Source of the DNA: an uncultured Oscillospiraceae bacterium
GTDB taxonomy: Bacteria; Bacillota; Clostridia; Oscillospirales; Oscillospiraceae
Assembly (NCBI GenBank): GCA_947625815.1
Contig: CANQPU010000002.1
Location: forward strand, 1-64,000
Direction of reading: 5' to 3'
DNA length: 64,000 bases
This document shows, one piece after another, positions 55,881 through 64,000 of this stretch. The position numbers and the translations under genes were made by a program. Each line of letters opens with the position of its first letter. The stretch's first letter is position 1. The notes beneath the pieces were generated by a model, which had not been told where the DNA came from, searched no databases, and saw nothing but the letters and a program-made list of their open reading frames with translations.

Positions 55881-56654
55881 TTATTCCTGATTGGCCGCGT
55901 TGATGATCGCGGCGAATTTTTCGGGGACGAGGCTGGCGCCGCCGATGAGGCCGCCGTCGATGTCGGGCTGGGCCAGAAGCTCATAGGCGTTCTGGTCGTT
56001 CATGGACCCTCCGTACTGGATGGTGACGGACCTGGCCACGCGGGCGCCGTAGATGGAGCGGATGACGGCGCGGATATGGTGGCAGACCTCGGCCGCCTGA
56101 TGGGCGGTGGCGGTGCGGCCGGTGCCGATGGCCCAGATGGGCTCATAGGCGAAGATGACCTTCCGCATCTTTTCGGGGGCGACGCCGGCGAGGGCCGCCT
56201 TGACCTGACAGGACACGAAGTCCAGCGTCAGACCCTTGTCCCGCTGATCCAAAGACTCGCCCACGCAGACGATGGGCTGGAGCCCGGCCTCCAGGACGGC
56301 CAGGACCTTTTTGTTGACCGTGTCGTCCGTCTCGCCGAAATACTGACGGCGCTCGGAGTGGCCGACGATCACGTATTTCACGCCCAGGTCGCGGAGCATC
56401 TCAACAGACACCTCGCCGGTGTAGGCGCCGGAGGGGTGCTCGCTTACGTTCTGGGCGCCCACGCCCACGTGAAGATCCTTGAACTGCCGGATCCCGGCGG
56501 GCAGATCCACAAAGGGAGCGCAGATGACGATATCGCACCACTTGACTCTCCCGATCAGGGCCTTGAGGGACTCGGCGAAGTCCTTCACCTGGGAGGGAGT
56601 CTTGTTCATTTTCCAGTTGCCGGCGATGACGGTCTTGCGGTATTTCCTGTTCAT
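55881..56654 (-). CDS. tpiA: triosephosphate isomerase
   Basis: 257 aa. VIAGNWKMNKTPSQ with catalytic Asn/Lys, YVIVGHSERRQYFGE with catalytic His, AYEPIWAIGTGRTAT with catalytic Glu and loop 6, and IQYGGSMNDQNA phosphate loop. It interconverts DHAP and G3P. It starts 13 nt after pgk. Confidence 0.98.
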   Translation of the reverse strand: MNRKYRKTVIAGNWKMNKTPSQVKDFAESLKALIGRVKWCDIVICAPFVDLPAGIRQFKDLHVGVGAQNVSEHPSGAYTGEVSVEMLRDLGVKYVIVGHSERRQYFGETDDTVNKKVLAVLEAGLQPIVCVGESLDQRDKGLTLDFVSCQVKAALAGVAPEKMRKVIFAYEPIWAIGTGRTATAHQAAEVCHHIRAVIRSIYGARVARSVTIQYGGSMNDQNAYELLAQPDIDGGLIGGASLVPEKFAAIINAANQE

Positions 56655-56667
56655 TCAGACGCACCCC

Positions 56668-57951
56668 TTATTTGTCCAGCAGGCACGCGACACCCGGAAG
56701 CTCCTTGCCCTCAAGGAACTCAAGGGACGCGCCGCCGCCGGTGGAGATGTGGGTGATCTTGTCGGCAAAGCCCAGCTGCTCGCAGGCCGCGGCGGAATCG
56801 CCGCCGCCGACGATGGAGACGCAGTCGGACTCGGCCAGCGCCTTGGCTACGGCGATGGTGCCGGCGGCCAGGGTGGGATTCTCAAAGACGCCCATGGGGC
56901 CGTTCCAAACTACGGTCTTGGCCTCCATGACGGCCTTGGCGAAGAGCTCCCGGGTCTTCTCCCCGATGTCCAGGCCCATCTTGTCCTCGGGAATGGCGTC
57001 GGAGGCGACGGTCTCGACCTCAACAGGGCCGTCGATGGGGTTGGGGAAGGAGGAGGCGACCACAGTGTCCACGGGCAGCAGGAGCTTGACGCCCTTTTCA
57101 GCGGCCTTGGCCATCATGTCCTTGCAGTAGTCCAGTTTCTCGGAATCGAGAAGAGAGGTGCCCACGGAGCAGCCCTTGGCGGCCAGGAAGGTGTAGGCCA
57201 TGCCGCCGCCGATGATCAGGGTATCCACCTTCTCCAGCAGGTTGGAGATGACGTTGAGCTTGTCGCTGACCTTCGCTCCGCCCAGAATGGCGACGAAGGG
57301 GCGGTCGGGATCGGCCAGGGCCTTGCCCATGATGCCCAGCTCCTTCTCGATGAGGAAGCCGGAGACGGCGGGCAGATAGGCGGCGACGCCGGCGGTGGAG
57401 GCGTGGGCGCGATGGACGGCGCCGAAGGCGTCGGACACATAGACGCCGTTCTCGCCCGCCAGGGCCGCCAGCTTCTTCACGAACTCGGGGTCGTTCTTGG
57501 TCTCGCCCTTCTCAAAGCGGGTGTTCTGGAGGAGCATGATCTCCCCGCCCTTCAGGGCCGCGGCCTTGGCCTGGGCGTCGGGGCCCACCACGTCGCCGGC
57601 CAGGATCACGTTCTGGCCCAGAAGCTCCGAGAGACGGGCAGCCACAGGCTCCATCTTCAGGGCGTCCAGGGACTTCTGCCACTTGGCCTCGGTCAGGTCC
57701 TCGGGGGCCTTGCCCTTTTCGGCCTGCTTCTTGGCCCACTTGTCAAAGCTGGGTTCGGGCTTGCCCAGGTGAGAGCAGGCGATGACGGCGCAGCCCTGCT
57801 CAAGCAGATACTTGATGGTGGGGACGGCGGCCACGATACGCTTGTCGCTGGTGATGACGCCCGCCTTCAGGGGTACGTTGAAGTCACAGCGAAGGAGGAC
57901 CTTCTTGCCGGCAAGGTCGATGTCACGGACTGATTTTTTGTTGTAGTTCAT
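56668..57951 (-). CDS. pgk: phosphoglycerate kinase
   Basis: 427 aa. [11 protein letters not shown] near the start, [11 protein letters not shown], the hinge and [17 protein letters not shown], and [12 protein letters not shown] with [13 protein letters not shown] at the end. It is about 30 residues longer than usual owing to a charged insert after the SHLGKP motif ([18 protein letters not shown]), a form seen in some Clostridia. It makes ATP in glycolysis. gap is not adjacent. Confidence 0.97.
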   Translation of the reverse strand: MNYNKKSVRDIDLAGKKVLLRCDFNVPLKAGVITSDKRIVAAVPTIKYLLEQGCAVIACSHLGKPEPSFDKWAKKQAEKGKAPEDLTEAKWQKSLDALKMEPVAARLSELLGQNVILAGDVVGPDAQAKAAALKGGEIMLLQNTRFEKGETKNDPEFVKKLAALAGENGVYVSDAFGAVHRAHASTAGVAAYLPAVSGFLIEKELGIMGKALADPDRPFVAILGGAKVSDKLNVISNLLEKVDTLIIGGGMAYTFLAAKGCSVGTSLLDSEKLDYCKDMMAKAAEKGVKLLLPVDTVVASSFPNPIDGPVEVETVASDAIPEDKMGLDIGEKTRELFAKAVMEAKTVVWNGPMGVFENPTLAAGTIAVAKALAESDCVSIVGGGDSAAACEQLGFADKITHISTGGGASLEFLEGKELPGVACLLDK

Positions 57952-57999
57952 GATGCTTCTCCTATCAAAAAAATATTGATTATGATAACCCGATGGGGT

Positions 58000-58494
58000 C
58001 TAACGCGAAACTGCCATGGATCCGGTGCCGAGAAGCCCCGGAAAGCCCATCTGCCGCAGGGCCTCGTAACACAGGACCGCCACGGAATTGGAGAGGTTGA
58101 GGCTCCGCGCCTCAGTCCTCATGGGAAGGCGGATACATTTTTCCCGGTACGCCTCCCGGAGGGACTCCGGAAGTCCGGCCGTCTCCTTGCCGAAGACCAG
58201 CCAGCACCCGTCGCGAAAGACCGCCTTGTCGTAGCTCCGCGGCGCCTTGGTGGTGGCGAGCCACAGGTCCTCCTGCCCGTGCTTTTGGAGGAATTCGGAC
58301 AGATCGTCGTAGACGGTGATGTCTACAAGGTGCCAGTAATCCAGACCGGCCCTCTTCACGGCCCGGTCGGAGATGTCAAAGCCCAGGGGCCGGACGAGAT
58401 GGAGGCGGCTTCCGGTGGCGGCGCAGGTGCGGGCGATATTTCCGCAGTTCTGCGGAATCTCCGGCTCCACAAGAACGATGTTTACCGTATTCAT
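58000..58494 (-). CDS. trmL: tRNA (cytidine/uridine-34 2'-O)-methyltransferase
   Basis: 164 aa, minimal SPOUT fold. NIVLVEPEIPQNCGNIARTCAATGSRLHLVRPLGF at the N-terminus, WLVFGKETAGLPESL, and IRLPMRTEARSLNLSNSVAVLCYEALRQ at the knot: all hallmarks of TrmL. It methylates the wobble ribose of tRNA-Leu. ATG 58494 follows GGGAGGG. pgk begins 48 nt downstream, perhaps cotranscribed. Confidence 0.95.
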   Translation of the reverse strand: MNTVNIVLVEPEIPQNCGNIARTCAATGSRLHLVRPLGFDISDRAVKRAGLDYWHLVDITVYDDLSEFLQKHGQEDLWLATTKAPRSYDKAVFRDGCWLVFGKETAGLPESLREAYREKCIRLPMRTEARSLNLSNSVAVLCYEALRQMGFPGLLGTGSMAVSR

Positions 58495-58515
58495 CCCTCC
58501 CAAAGTCCGCTATAT

Positions 58516-58544
58516 ATTCTATAACTTCCCGGATACATTTTCAA
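58516..58544 (-). promoter_or_regulatory. trmL promoter
   Basis: On minus: TTGAAA, 17 nt, TAGAAT. Confidence 0.6.
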
Positions 58545-58624
58545 GTTAAAATCGCAATTTTCCATCAAAATTTTTTACTTCCTTTTGGACTGAAAAAGGC
58601 AAAGCCCCCCGCCGCTCCTCTCCC

Positions 58625-58658
58625 GCAGAAGGCCGCCCCGGAGCGGGCGGCCTTCTGC
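58625..58658. terminator. hairpin between malic enzyme and trmL
   Basis: 13-bp stem GCAGAAGGCCGCC/GGCGGCCTTCTGC. The T-run is absent on minus and short on plus. The gap 58495-58762 contains only this and a few minor GC hairpins near 58700. Confidence 0.5.
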
Positions 58659-58762
58659 TCGGTTTTCAGGAAATGATCCGGGGCTTTTTAAGAGGTGAAA
58701 CGCGCTTTCGGGCGCGTGCGCCGCCTTGATGGGCGCGCGACCGCCTTTACCCGGCCGCCCTC

Positions 58763-59935
58763 TCAGATGCGGGCGACGCCGGTGCGCCAGGCGGCCTCCG
58801 CCACCGCGGCGGCCACGGCGGGGCCCACGCGCTTATCGAAGGCGGCGGGGATGATGTAGTCCTCGGAGAGCTCGTCCTCGGAGATGAGTCCCGCCAGGGC
58901 CCGGGCGGCGGCCATCTTCATCTCCTCGTTGATGTCGGAGGCGCGCACGTCGAAGGTGCCCCGGAAAATGCCGGGGAAGGCCAGGACGTTGTTGATTTGG
59001 TTGGGGTAGTCAGACCGCCCCGTGGCGATGACGCGGGCGCCTCCGGCCCTGGCCTCCTCCGGGAAGATCTCGGGGGTGGGGTTGGCGCAGGCGAAGATGA
59101 TGGCGTCCTTATTCATGGTCCTCACCATATCCGTGGTGAGGGTGCCGGGGCCGGACACGCCGATGAACACGTCGGCCCCACGGATGACGTCGGAAAGCTT
59201 GCCGGTCTCGTGCCGGAGGTTGGTGACCTCCGCCATCTCGGCCTTGATCCAGTTGAGGTTCTCCCGTCCGGCGTAGATGGCGCCGGTGCGGTCGGTCATG
59301 ACGATGTCCTTAAAGCCCGCGGACAGCAGGAGCTTCACAATGGCCACGGCGGCCGCGCCCGCGCCGGAGGTGACGATCTTCACGTCCTCCTTGCGCTTGC
59401 CCACCACCTTCAGGGCGTTCATGAGGCCGGCCAGGGTGATGACGGCGGTGCCGTGCTGGTCGTCGTGGAAGATGGGGATGTCGCAGCGCTCCTTGAGCTT
59501 GCGCTCGATCTCAAAGCACCGGGGGGCGGAGATGTCCTCCAGATTGATGCCGCCGAAGGAGCCGGAGATCAGGGCCACGGTGTTGACGAACTCGTCCACG
59601 TCCTTTGTCCTGACGCAGAGGGGGAAGGCGTCCACGCCGCCGAAGGCCTTGAAGAGCACGCACTTGCCCTCCATCACGGGCATACCGGCCTCGGGGCCGA
59701 TGTCGCCCAGGCCCAGCACCGCCGTGCCGTCGGTGATGACGGCGCACAGGTTGTGGCGGAGCGTCAGATCGTAGGACTTGTTGATGTCCTTTTGTATCTC
59801 AAGGCACGGCTGGGCCACGCCGGGGGTATAGGCCAGGCTCAGGTCGTCCCTGGAGGCCACGGGGACGGCGGTGTTGATGCGGATCTTGCCCTTCCACTCG
59901 CCGTGGAGGCGCAGCGACTCTTTGGCGTAATCCAT
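58763..59935 (-). CDS. NAD(P)-dependent malic enzyme
   Basis: 390 aa, short bacterial class. LAYTPGVAQPCLEI (catalytic Tyr), GDIGPEAGMPVMEGKCVLFK (catalytic Lys), IFHDDQHGTAVI (metal Asp pair), TSGAGAAAVAIVKLL (nucleotide loop), and GRSDYPNQINNVLAFPGIFRG. It converts malate to pyruvate and CO2 with NAD(P)H. A TATAAT lies at 59967-59972 on minus, 32 nt before the start, and the GGAGGAACCC site is strong. Confidence 0.96.
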   Translation of the reverse strand: MDYAKESLRLHGEWKGKIRINTAVPVASRDDLSLAYTPGVAQPCLEIQKDINKSYDLTLRHNLCAVITDGTAVLGLGDIGPEAGMPVMEGKCVLFKAFGGVDAFPLCVRTKDVDEFVNTVALISGSFGGINLEDISAPRCFEIERKLKERCDIPIFHDDQHGTAVITLAGLMNALKVVGKRKEDVKIVTSGAGAAAVAIVKLLLSAGFKDIVMTDRTGAIYAGRENLNWIKAEMAEVTNLRHETGKLSDVIRGADVFIGVSGPGTLTTDMVRTMNKDAIIFACANPTPEIFPEEARAGGARVIATGRSDYPNQINNVLAFPGIFRGTFDVRASDINEEMKMAAARALAGLISEDELSEDYIIPAAFDKRVGPAVAAAVAEAAWRTGVARI

Positions 59936-60011
59936 GAGGGTTCCTCCTGTATAGTAAGATGTAACTATTATAGCCCCTGCGCGCGGTTTGGGAAAGACGG
60001 AATTGTTCCGA

Positions 60012-60040
60012 AAAAAACCGCCCTTTGGGGGCGGTTTTTT
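60012..60040. terminator. bidirectional terminator upstream of malic enzyme
   Basis: 12-bp stem AAAAAACCGCCC/GGGCGGTTTTTT, loop TTTGG; ends the transcripts coming from 60832 on minus. Confidence 0.9.
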
Positions 60041-60058
60041 ATCATTATTGATCGTGCG

Positions 60059-60184
60059 TCATAGGATGTAATCGCTTACGCAGTCGTACCGGTGGACAAA
60101 GGTCACGCCGTTGACGGAGAGACGCCGGTTTTCCGGGTGAGGATGCCCTGGCGGGAAAGGTTCATTTCGGGGAAACTCTTTCAA
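60059..60184 (-). CDS. possible 41-aa protein
   Basis: TTG frame reading MKEFPRNEPFPPGHPHPENR followed by RLSVNGVTFVHRYDCVSDYIL and stop. The second half looks protein-like (alternating hydrophobic/aromatic) and the terminator at 60012-60040 follows it closely. There is no good ribosome-binding site before the TTG, so it may be the end of a decayed gene. Confidence 0.35.
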   Translation of the reverse strand: MKEFPRNEPFPPGHPHPENRRLSVNGVTFVHRYDCVSDYIL

Positions 60185-60186
60185 AG

Positions 60187-60215
60187 AAAACCGCCCCGGG
60201 AAACGGAGCGGTTTT
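60187..60215 (-). terminator. hairpin after the 76-aa gene
   Basis: AAAACCGC-C-CCG with CGG-A-GCGGTTTT, interrupted 11-bp stem with T-run on minus. Confidence 0.65.
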
Positions 60216-60226
60216 GTGGGTTTTGT

Positions 60227-60457
60227 TCAGAAGAGCTTTTTGAGCTTGTCCTTCAGATCCCCGGCGGCGTCGCCCAGCTTGTCAAGGTCCACCTTGGCCT
60301 TGACGCCGTCGGCGATCTTCCTGAGGGCGTCGTCCGGCAGGTCCACGCCCAGCAGCTTCTCCACGGTCTTGACGGGGTCCTTTTTGAAGCTCTCCATGAG
60401 GCCGGCGTCGCCCTTGAGCTTGCCGACGACCTCCTCGATCTTCGCTTTGACGTCCAA
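60227..60457 (-). CDS. small helical protein of unknown function (76 aa)
   Basis: Starts MDVKAKIEEVVGKLKGDAGL and is highly charged and helical with no Cys. The middle (SFKKDPVKTVEKLLGVDLPD) resembles Nif11/NHLP-type leader regions (FxxDPxxxLxxLGxxLPxxxxxxI). The end is Lys/Asp repeats (KDKLKKLF). It lies 3 nt after the DUF1508 gene, so the two are coexpressed. No modification enzyme or exporter is near, so a RiPP precursor role is only a thought. Confidence 0.72.
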   Translation of the reverse strand: MDVKAKIEEVVGKLKGDAGLMESFKKDPVKTVEKLLGVDLPDDALRKIADGVKAKVDLDKLGDAAGDLKDKLKKLF

Positions 60458-60460
60458 GCC

Positions 60461-60832
60461 TTACGCCTCCTCGACCACGGGGGCGTCCGCGGCGTTCTTG
60501 CGGACGGATTCGATGCCGTTCTCGCAGCTCTTCTTGGTCTTGTAGCCCTCGCTGACGGCGATGATCTGGCCGTTGGCGGCCTTCAGACGGAAACGGAACT
60601 CGCCGGCCTTGTCGGTGTACATCTCGAATTTGGGGTTTTTGGCGGTCTCGAAGTTTTCGACGGTCTGGTCCTCCACGTTCGCGATGGGGGCGTTCTTGGC
60701 CACGGAGGCGGCGCCGTTGCGGCACGCGTCCTCGGAGGAGTAGACCTCGCTGGTGGCGATGGTCTCGCCGTTGGAGGCCTTGAGGTTGAACTTGACGCCG
60801 GTCTTGGTGGTGCTGATGACGAATTTGCCCAT
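60461..60832 (-). CDS. DUF1508 (YegP-like) tandem-domain protein
   Basis: 123 aa. Two copies of the DUF1508 beta-alpha unit: KFNLKASNGETIATSEVYSSEDACRNGAASV (about 12-43) and FRFRLKAANGQIIAVSEGYKTKKSCENGIESV (about 78-110). Family members are small cytosolic proteins of unknown role, structurally known from YegP. ATG after AGGAGG. Confidence 0.88.
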   Translation of the reverse strand: MGKFVISTTKTGVKFNLKASNGETIATSEVYSSEDACRNGAASVAKNAPIANVEDQTVENFETAKNPKFEMYTDKAGEFRFRLKAANGQIIAVSEGYKTKKSCENGIESVRKNAADAPVVEEA

Positions 60833-60870
60833 TTTATGTTTCCTCCTGTTATTTTTTTATGGATGCAACC

Positions 60871-60899
60871 ATTATACGACAACTCTTTCCATTATTCAA
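60871..60899 (-). promoter_or_regulatory. promoter of the DUF1508 operon
   Basis: On minus: TTGAAT, 17 nt, TATAAT. Confidence 0.75.
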
Positions 60900-60911
60900 G
60901 GGGAAATTGGA

Positions 60912-61619
60912 TCAATAGGTCAGATTGCGGCGGGGATCGGAGAACTCCTCCACCCGGGTGCGGTAGGCGTCCATGGCGGCCTCCTCAAAGAGGAGCGCGG
61001 GCTCCTCCGCGCCCATGAGGGTGAGGAGATACCTGGCGAAGGGCGGGTTGAGGATGGTCAGGGGCCCCAGCAGGTAGGTGGCCATGAAATTGCCGATCCG
61101 AACGCCCTCCGGGACGGCGTCCGGGTTGATGCCGGGGCCGCGCAGGGTGGTGAAGAGCCCCTCTCCCACCTCACCCCAGGAGTGGCCGAACTGGCTTTTG
61201 TAGCCCACGATCTTCATGCCGTCCAGCTCCCCCAGATAGAGGGAATTATAGCGCTTCATGAGCCGCCTGGTGGAGTGGATGGGCAGCCAGTCCAGCATGG
61301 GCAGGCGCTCCCCGCCGTCAAGGTCGATATATTCCCCGAAGATCTCCATGGCGTTGCCGGTGACGAGGGTGACGCCGCCCGCCTCCGTGCGCTTTTTGAG
61401 GGCGTCGAGAAAGGGGGCGAAGGCGTCCCGCGCAAGGACCTGCCCCCGCTCGGTGGTGGTGCCCATGTACACAAGGGCGACGTCCTCCGACGTGAACCGG
61501 GGCGTCTCCCTGAGGGAGGTGCTGACGACCCGGGCGCCCGCGCTGCGGGCCAGATACTCCACGTTGGACAGGTCCCCGTAGAGGTTGCAGATCTCCGGAT
61601 ACAGGATCTCAATGGTCAT
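60912..61619 (-). CDS. GatD-like glutamine amidotransferase homolog without catalytic Cys and His
   Basis: 235 aa, CobB/CobQ-type class I amidotransferase fold, paired with a MurT homolog as in murT-gatD operons (ATGA overlap). In the nucleophile elbow the family has C-G-G-Y-Q. Here LVTGNAMEIFG places Gly88 at the Cys position. The late TYLHGPLL motif with the catalytic His is TYLLGPLTI (Leu184). So glutaminase activity seems lost. It may be structural or bind another ligand. Frame is intact and the rest well conserved, so it is not simply decaying. Confidence 0.8.
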   Translation of the reverse strand: MTIEILYPEICNLYGDLSNVEYLARSAGARVVSTSLRETPRFTSEDVALVYMGTTTERGQVLARDAFAPFLDALKKRTEAGGVTLVTGNAMEIFGEYIDLDGGERLPMLDWLPIHSTRRLMKRYNSLYLGELDGMKIVGYKSQFGHSWGEVGEGLFTTLRGPGINPDAVPEGVRIGNFMATYLLGPLTILNPPFARYLLTLMGAEEPALLFEEAAMDAYRTRVEEFSDPRRNLTY

Positions 61620-63025
61620 TTCACCGCCTCCTCCGCCTTTTTGATGGTGGCCTCCCGGACCTGGGCGGCCAGCTTCATGTTCATGCTGTCCGTGCCGTAG
61701 AGGATGTAGATATGGCTCCCGGGCGCCAGCCGGAGCCTGTCCACGCCGGCCAGCTCCTCCCGGACGCAGTCGATGCGCTCGGCGGGCACGCCGGCCAGCA
61801 GCAGCCTCAGGCGGTAGTCCCTGGCCCTCGGCCCGGTGGTGACGATATGGGTGATGGAGGGATCGTTCAGGAACTCAAAGTCGCAGTCATAGAGCCAGCA
61901 GGTGTTCTCCGACCAGTTCATCTCGTCGTTGAGGTTGTTCATCATGAGGATGAGCTCCTTTTCGCCGGGGCAGGAGGAGATGTAGTCAAAGACCCGGGAG
62001 CAGGCCAGGGCGTTGCGGTCCTTGGACAGGTGCATGACCACCTCCACGCTGCCCGCCTTGTCGGCGCGGTAGCGGCTCTCGGCGATGTGGAGCCCCTCCG
62101 TCAGCTTCATGACGGCGGCGTGGGCGAAGCCCAGCTCCCGCAAGACGGCGATGGCGGTCAGCTCGTTGTAGATGTTGAAGACGCTGTCGGACAGGAGCTT
62201 GTAGGTCCCCTCGCCGCCGGCGTCCCGGACGGTCATGGTCATGGCCTTCAGGTCCACGTCGCCGCCGGCGTAGTCGCAGTCCGGGGACCTGAAGCCGCAG
62301 TCGGGGCAGAAGGCCCTGCCGATGTGGTGGTAGCGCACGAACTCATAGCGGAGCTTTCCGGCGCACTTCGGGCAGACGCGCAGATCGTTGATCCGGTTGA
62401 CGCACTCCGTCACGTCGGAATCCATGCGCTCAAGTCCGAAGTAGGCCCGGGGATTGCCGGGGGCCACGCCGGAGGAGATGAGATCGTCGCCGTTGAGGAG
62501 GAGCTTCGTCTCCGGCGGCATACTGTCCGTCAGGAACCCGGCGATATACTCCGGGTGGGCGTTGCGCATGATGGAGTCCCGGAAGAGGTTGGTGATGACG
62601 GTGAGATCCGGCGTCACATAGGGGTAGATGCGCCGGGAGGAGCGCTCGTCCACCTCCAGGACCGCCATGGAGAAGCGAGGCCGGTTCAGCGCGGTGCAGC
62701 CGGTGATGAGACAGGTGGCGATGCCGGAGTTGATGTTGGAGCCCAGACGGTTGGAGAGGACGGAGCGCCCGGCGCCCTCCAGCATGTCGCAGATCAGATT
62801 CGTGACGCTGGTCTTGCCGTCCGTGCCGGTGACGGTCACGATCGTTTCGGGACGGGCCACGAATTTCAGAAAATCGGGGCAGAGCTTTAAAGCCAGCTCG
62901 CCGGGAAAATTCGTGCCGTTGTGGCGGGTGATCCGGAGGAGGGGAACGGAGAGCTTCGCGCACCACAGGGCCAGATAGAACCTGACGGCGTTGAGCCCGC
63001 GGGGCTTCGGTGTGTGCTTGTCCAT
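61616..63025 (-). CDS. MurT-like Mur ligase family protein
   Basis: 469 aa. P-loop TVTGTDGKTSVTN (67-73), LEVDERSSRRIYPYVTPDLTVITNLFRD central motif, a zinc ribbon C218-P-K-C221 ... C240-P-D-C243 (MurT specific), and a DUF1727 C-terminal domain. In Staphylococcus MurT an Asp in the segment GRDxSWLWD completes the GatD triad; here it reads SENTCWLYD (Asn374). Canonical MurT/GatD amidates lipid II D-Glu; this pair likely does something else. Confidence 0.8.
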   Translation of the reverse strand: MDKHTPKPRGLNAVRFYLALWCAKLSVPLLRITRHNGTNFPGELALKLCPDFLKFVARPETIVTVTGTDGKTSVTNLICDMLEGAGRSVLSNRLGSNINSGIATCLITGCTALNRPRFSMAVLEVDERSSRRIYPYVTPDLTVITNLFRDSIMRNAHPEYIAGFLTDSMPPETKLLLNGDDLISSGVAPGNPRAYFGLERMDSDVTECVNRINDLRVCPKCAGKLRYEFVRYHHIGRAFCPDCGFRSPDCDYAGGDVDLKAMTMTVRDAGGEGTYKLLSDSVFNIYNELTAIAVLRELGFAHAAVMKLTEGLHIAESRYRADKAGSVEVVMHLSKDRNALACSRVFDYISSCPGEKELILMMNNLNDEMNWSENTCWLYDCDFEFLNDPSITHIVTTGPRARDYRLRLLLAGVPAERIDCVREELAGVDRLRLAPGSHIYILYGTDSMNMKLAAQVREATIKKAEEAVK

Positions 63026-63098
63026 GTTTCAGCCTTTCCGCGTATACACGCAGTTGGAATCGGAGGTTATTTTATCCCAAACGGAAGCAAAAAGCAAT

Positions 63099-63123
63099 CC
63101 CCGCGGCAAATTTTGCCGCGGGG
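63099..63123 (-). terminator. terminator of the SLH protein gene
   Basis: 10-bp stem CCCCGCGGCA/TGCCGCGGGG, followed on minus by ATTGCTTTTTG, 14 nt after the stop codon. Confidence 0.7.
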
Positions 63124-63136
63124 AGGGGGTTTGATC

Positions 63137-64000
63137 TCAGGATTCCACCAGCTTCGCGAAGCGGGCGAAAATGGCGGCCGCCTGGGCGCGGGTGGACAGG
63201 CCCTGCGGGGAGAGCTGGGTGGGGGAGACGCCGCTGATGATCCCCACGCTCACGGCCCACCGGAAAGCGTCCACGGACCAGGGGGAGACGCTGCCGATGT
63301 CCGCAAAGCCGTTGAGGTTGAAGTCCACCGTCGGGCTTCCGCAGTAGCGCCAGAGCATGGTCACCAGCTGCTCCCGTTCGATGGCCGTCTCGGGGGAGGA
63401 GCCGTCGGAGATGTCCAGACGTTTGGCCCAGCTGATGCTGGCGTCCTGCCAGCCGGCGCCGGTGGAGCCGGTGTTGAAGTCGAAGCGGGCCAGAAGCGTG
63501 ATGAACTGCACCCGGGTGACGGGACTGTCGGGGCTGAAGCTGTCGGAGCTGACGCCCTGGATGATCCCGCGGGTGAAGGCGTATTTCAGATCCTCCTCAT
63601 ACCAGGCCCCCGCGGGCACGTCCTTGAAGGGGACATAGATGCTCCTCACCGGATGGCTCCGGGTGAGGCCGGGCCTGGAGGGGGCGGCGTTCGCCTGGGA
63701 CGCGCCGCAGTGGACGCAGACGCCGTAGCTGAAGCTGTGGGTGAGCATCTCGGTGCGGTCCGTCACCTCCGTGTGGGAGCAGACGGAGCAGCGGGCCACG
63801 GTATAACCGCCGGAGACGCAGGTGGGGGCCACCACCGTATAGGTGTAGCTGTGGCTGCTCAGCTTGTCGGAGGTCACGGTGACGGTGGCGCCGCAGACCT
63901 GGCAGGTGCCGGTCATGGTGCCGTATTTTTCGCAGGTATTGTCGCTGTTGTACCGGTACTCGGCCACCTTGTGGCCGACGGCGGGGATGGCCACGTTATC
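63137..64000 (-). CDS. SLH-domain surface protein, C-terminal part (5' end outside window)
   Basis: At least 286 aa are visible; the frame continues past 64000. The N-terminal visible part has CxxC-rich repeats (CQVCGATVTV, ARCSVCSHTEVT, GVCVHCGASQ), the treble-clef-like pattern common in Clostridia surface proteins. Three SLH domains follow (FKDVPAGAWYEEDLKYAFTRG..., WQDASISWAKRLDISDG..., FADIGSVSPWSVDAFRWAV...), ending STRAQAAAIFARFAKLVES. The C-terminal SLH block anchors it to cell-wall polymer. Confidence 0.88.
   Translation of the reverse strand, partial: DNVAIPAVGHKVAEYRYNSDNTCEKYGTMTGTCQVCGATVTVTSDKLSSHSYTYTVVAPTCVSGGYTVARCSVCSHTEVTDRTEMLTHSFSYGVCVHCGASQANAAPSRPGLTRSHPVRSIYVPFKDVPAGAWYEEDLKYAFTRGIIQGVSSDSFSPDSPVTRVQFITLLARFDFNTGSTGAGWQDASISWAKRLDISDGSSPETAIEREQLVTMLWRYCGSPTVDFNLNGFADIGSVSPWSVDAFRWAVSVGIISGVSPTQLSPQGLSTRAQAAAIFARFAKLVES

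Overview
The window looks like a chromosomal piece of a high-GC, anaerobic, Gram-positive Clostridia member of the Oscillospiraceae type (Oscillibacter or Flavonifractor relatives). The support is gene content rather than a marker search: an F-type ATP synthase with a Na+-type c subunit, SLH-domain surface proteins, a Spo0A-family regulator, U32 hydroxylation enzymes, short-form HisG with HisZ, an archaeal-type ProRS, and consensus sigma-A promoters (TTGACA-17-TATAAT) before most operons. Most genes lie on the minus strand.

Layout. 1-2 kb: the 3' part of tRNA-Arg, then an ECF sigma factor, a DUF4367 membrane protein and a secreted protein. 2-9.5 kb: complete atp operon (atpZ-I-B-E-F-H-A-G-D-C) from one strong promoter. 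9.5-14.7 kb: two U32 enzymes and a PstS-like lipoprotein. 14.8-16.8 kb: an alpha-oxoamine synthase resembling bacterial serine palmitoyltransferase, translationally coupled to an SDR. 17-23.5 kb (plus strand): SLH surface protein, a solitary tyrosine recombinase, a PepV-like peptidase and a YihY membrane protein. 23.7-31.1 kb: nine-gene his operon hisZGDCBHAF-IE with a palindromic operator inside its promoter. 31.2-35.5 kb: two tRNA-Ser genes, a GT2 glycosyltransferase, and a decayed mobile element (deleted integrase, XRE and mobile-element protein remnants, two small intact ORFs). 35.5-43 kb: rpoBC. 43.2-46.8 kb: tRNA-Leu and a vanG-vanT pair without vanXY. 47-48.7 kb: an AbrB-controlled ABC transporter in which both transporter genes are broken. 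49-55.7 kb: tRNA-Ser, proS, threonine aldolase-like enzyme, amidase, rRNA methylase, M20 hydrolase and a degenerate Spo0A paralog. 55.9-60 kb: tpiA, pgk, trmL and malic enzyme. 60-64 kb: small proteins, a MurT/GatD-like pair apparently missing its glutaminase triad, and the C-terminus of another SLH protein.

The most interesting material is: the SPT-like/SDR operon; the MurT/GatD pair with coordinated active-site loss; the Spo0A paralog with Ser at the phospho-acceptor site and a possible AUA start; the two-carboxylate c subunit; the reduced vanG-vanT locus; and the his operator. No CRISPR array, rRNA gene or intact phage or conjugative element was seen. All family assignments come from reading the sequence and from memory of family motifs; no database was searched.
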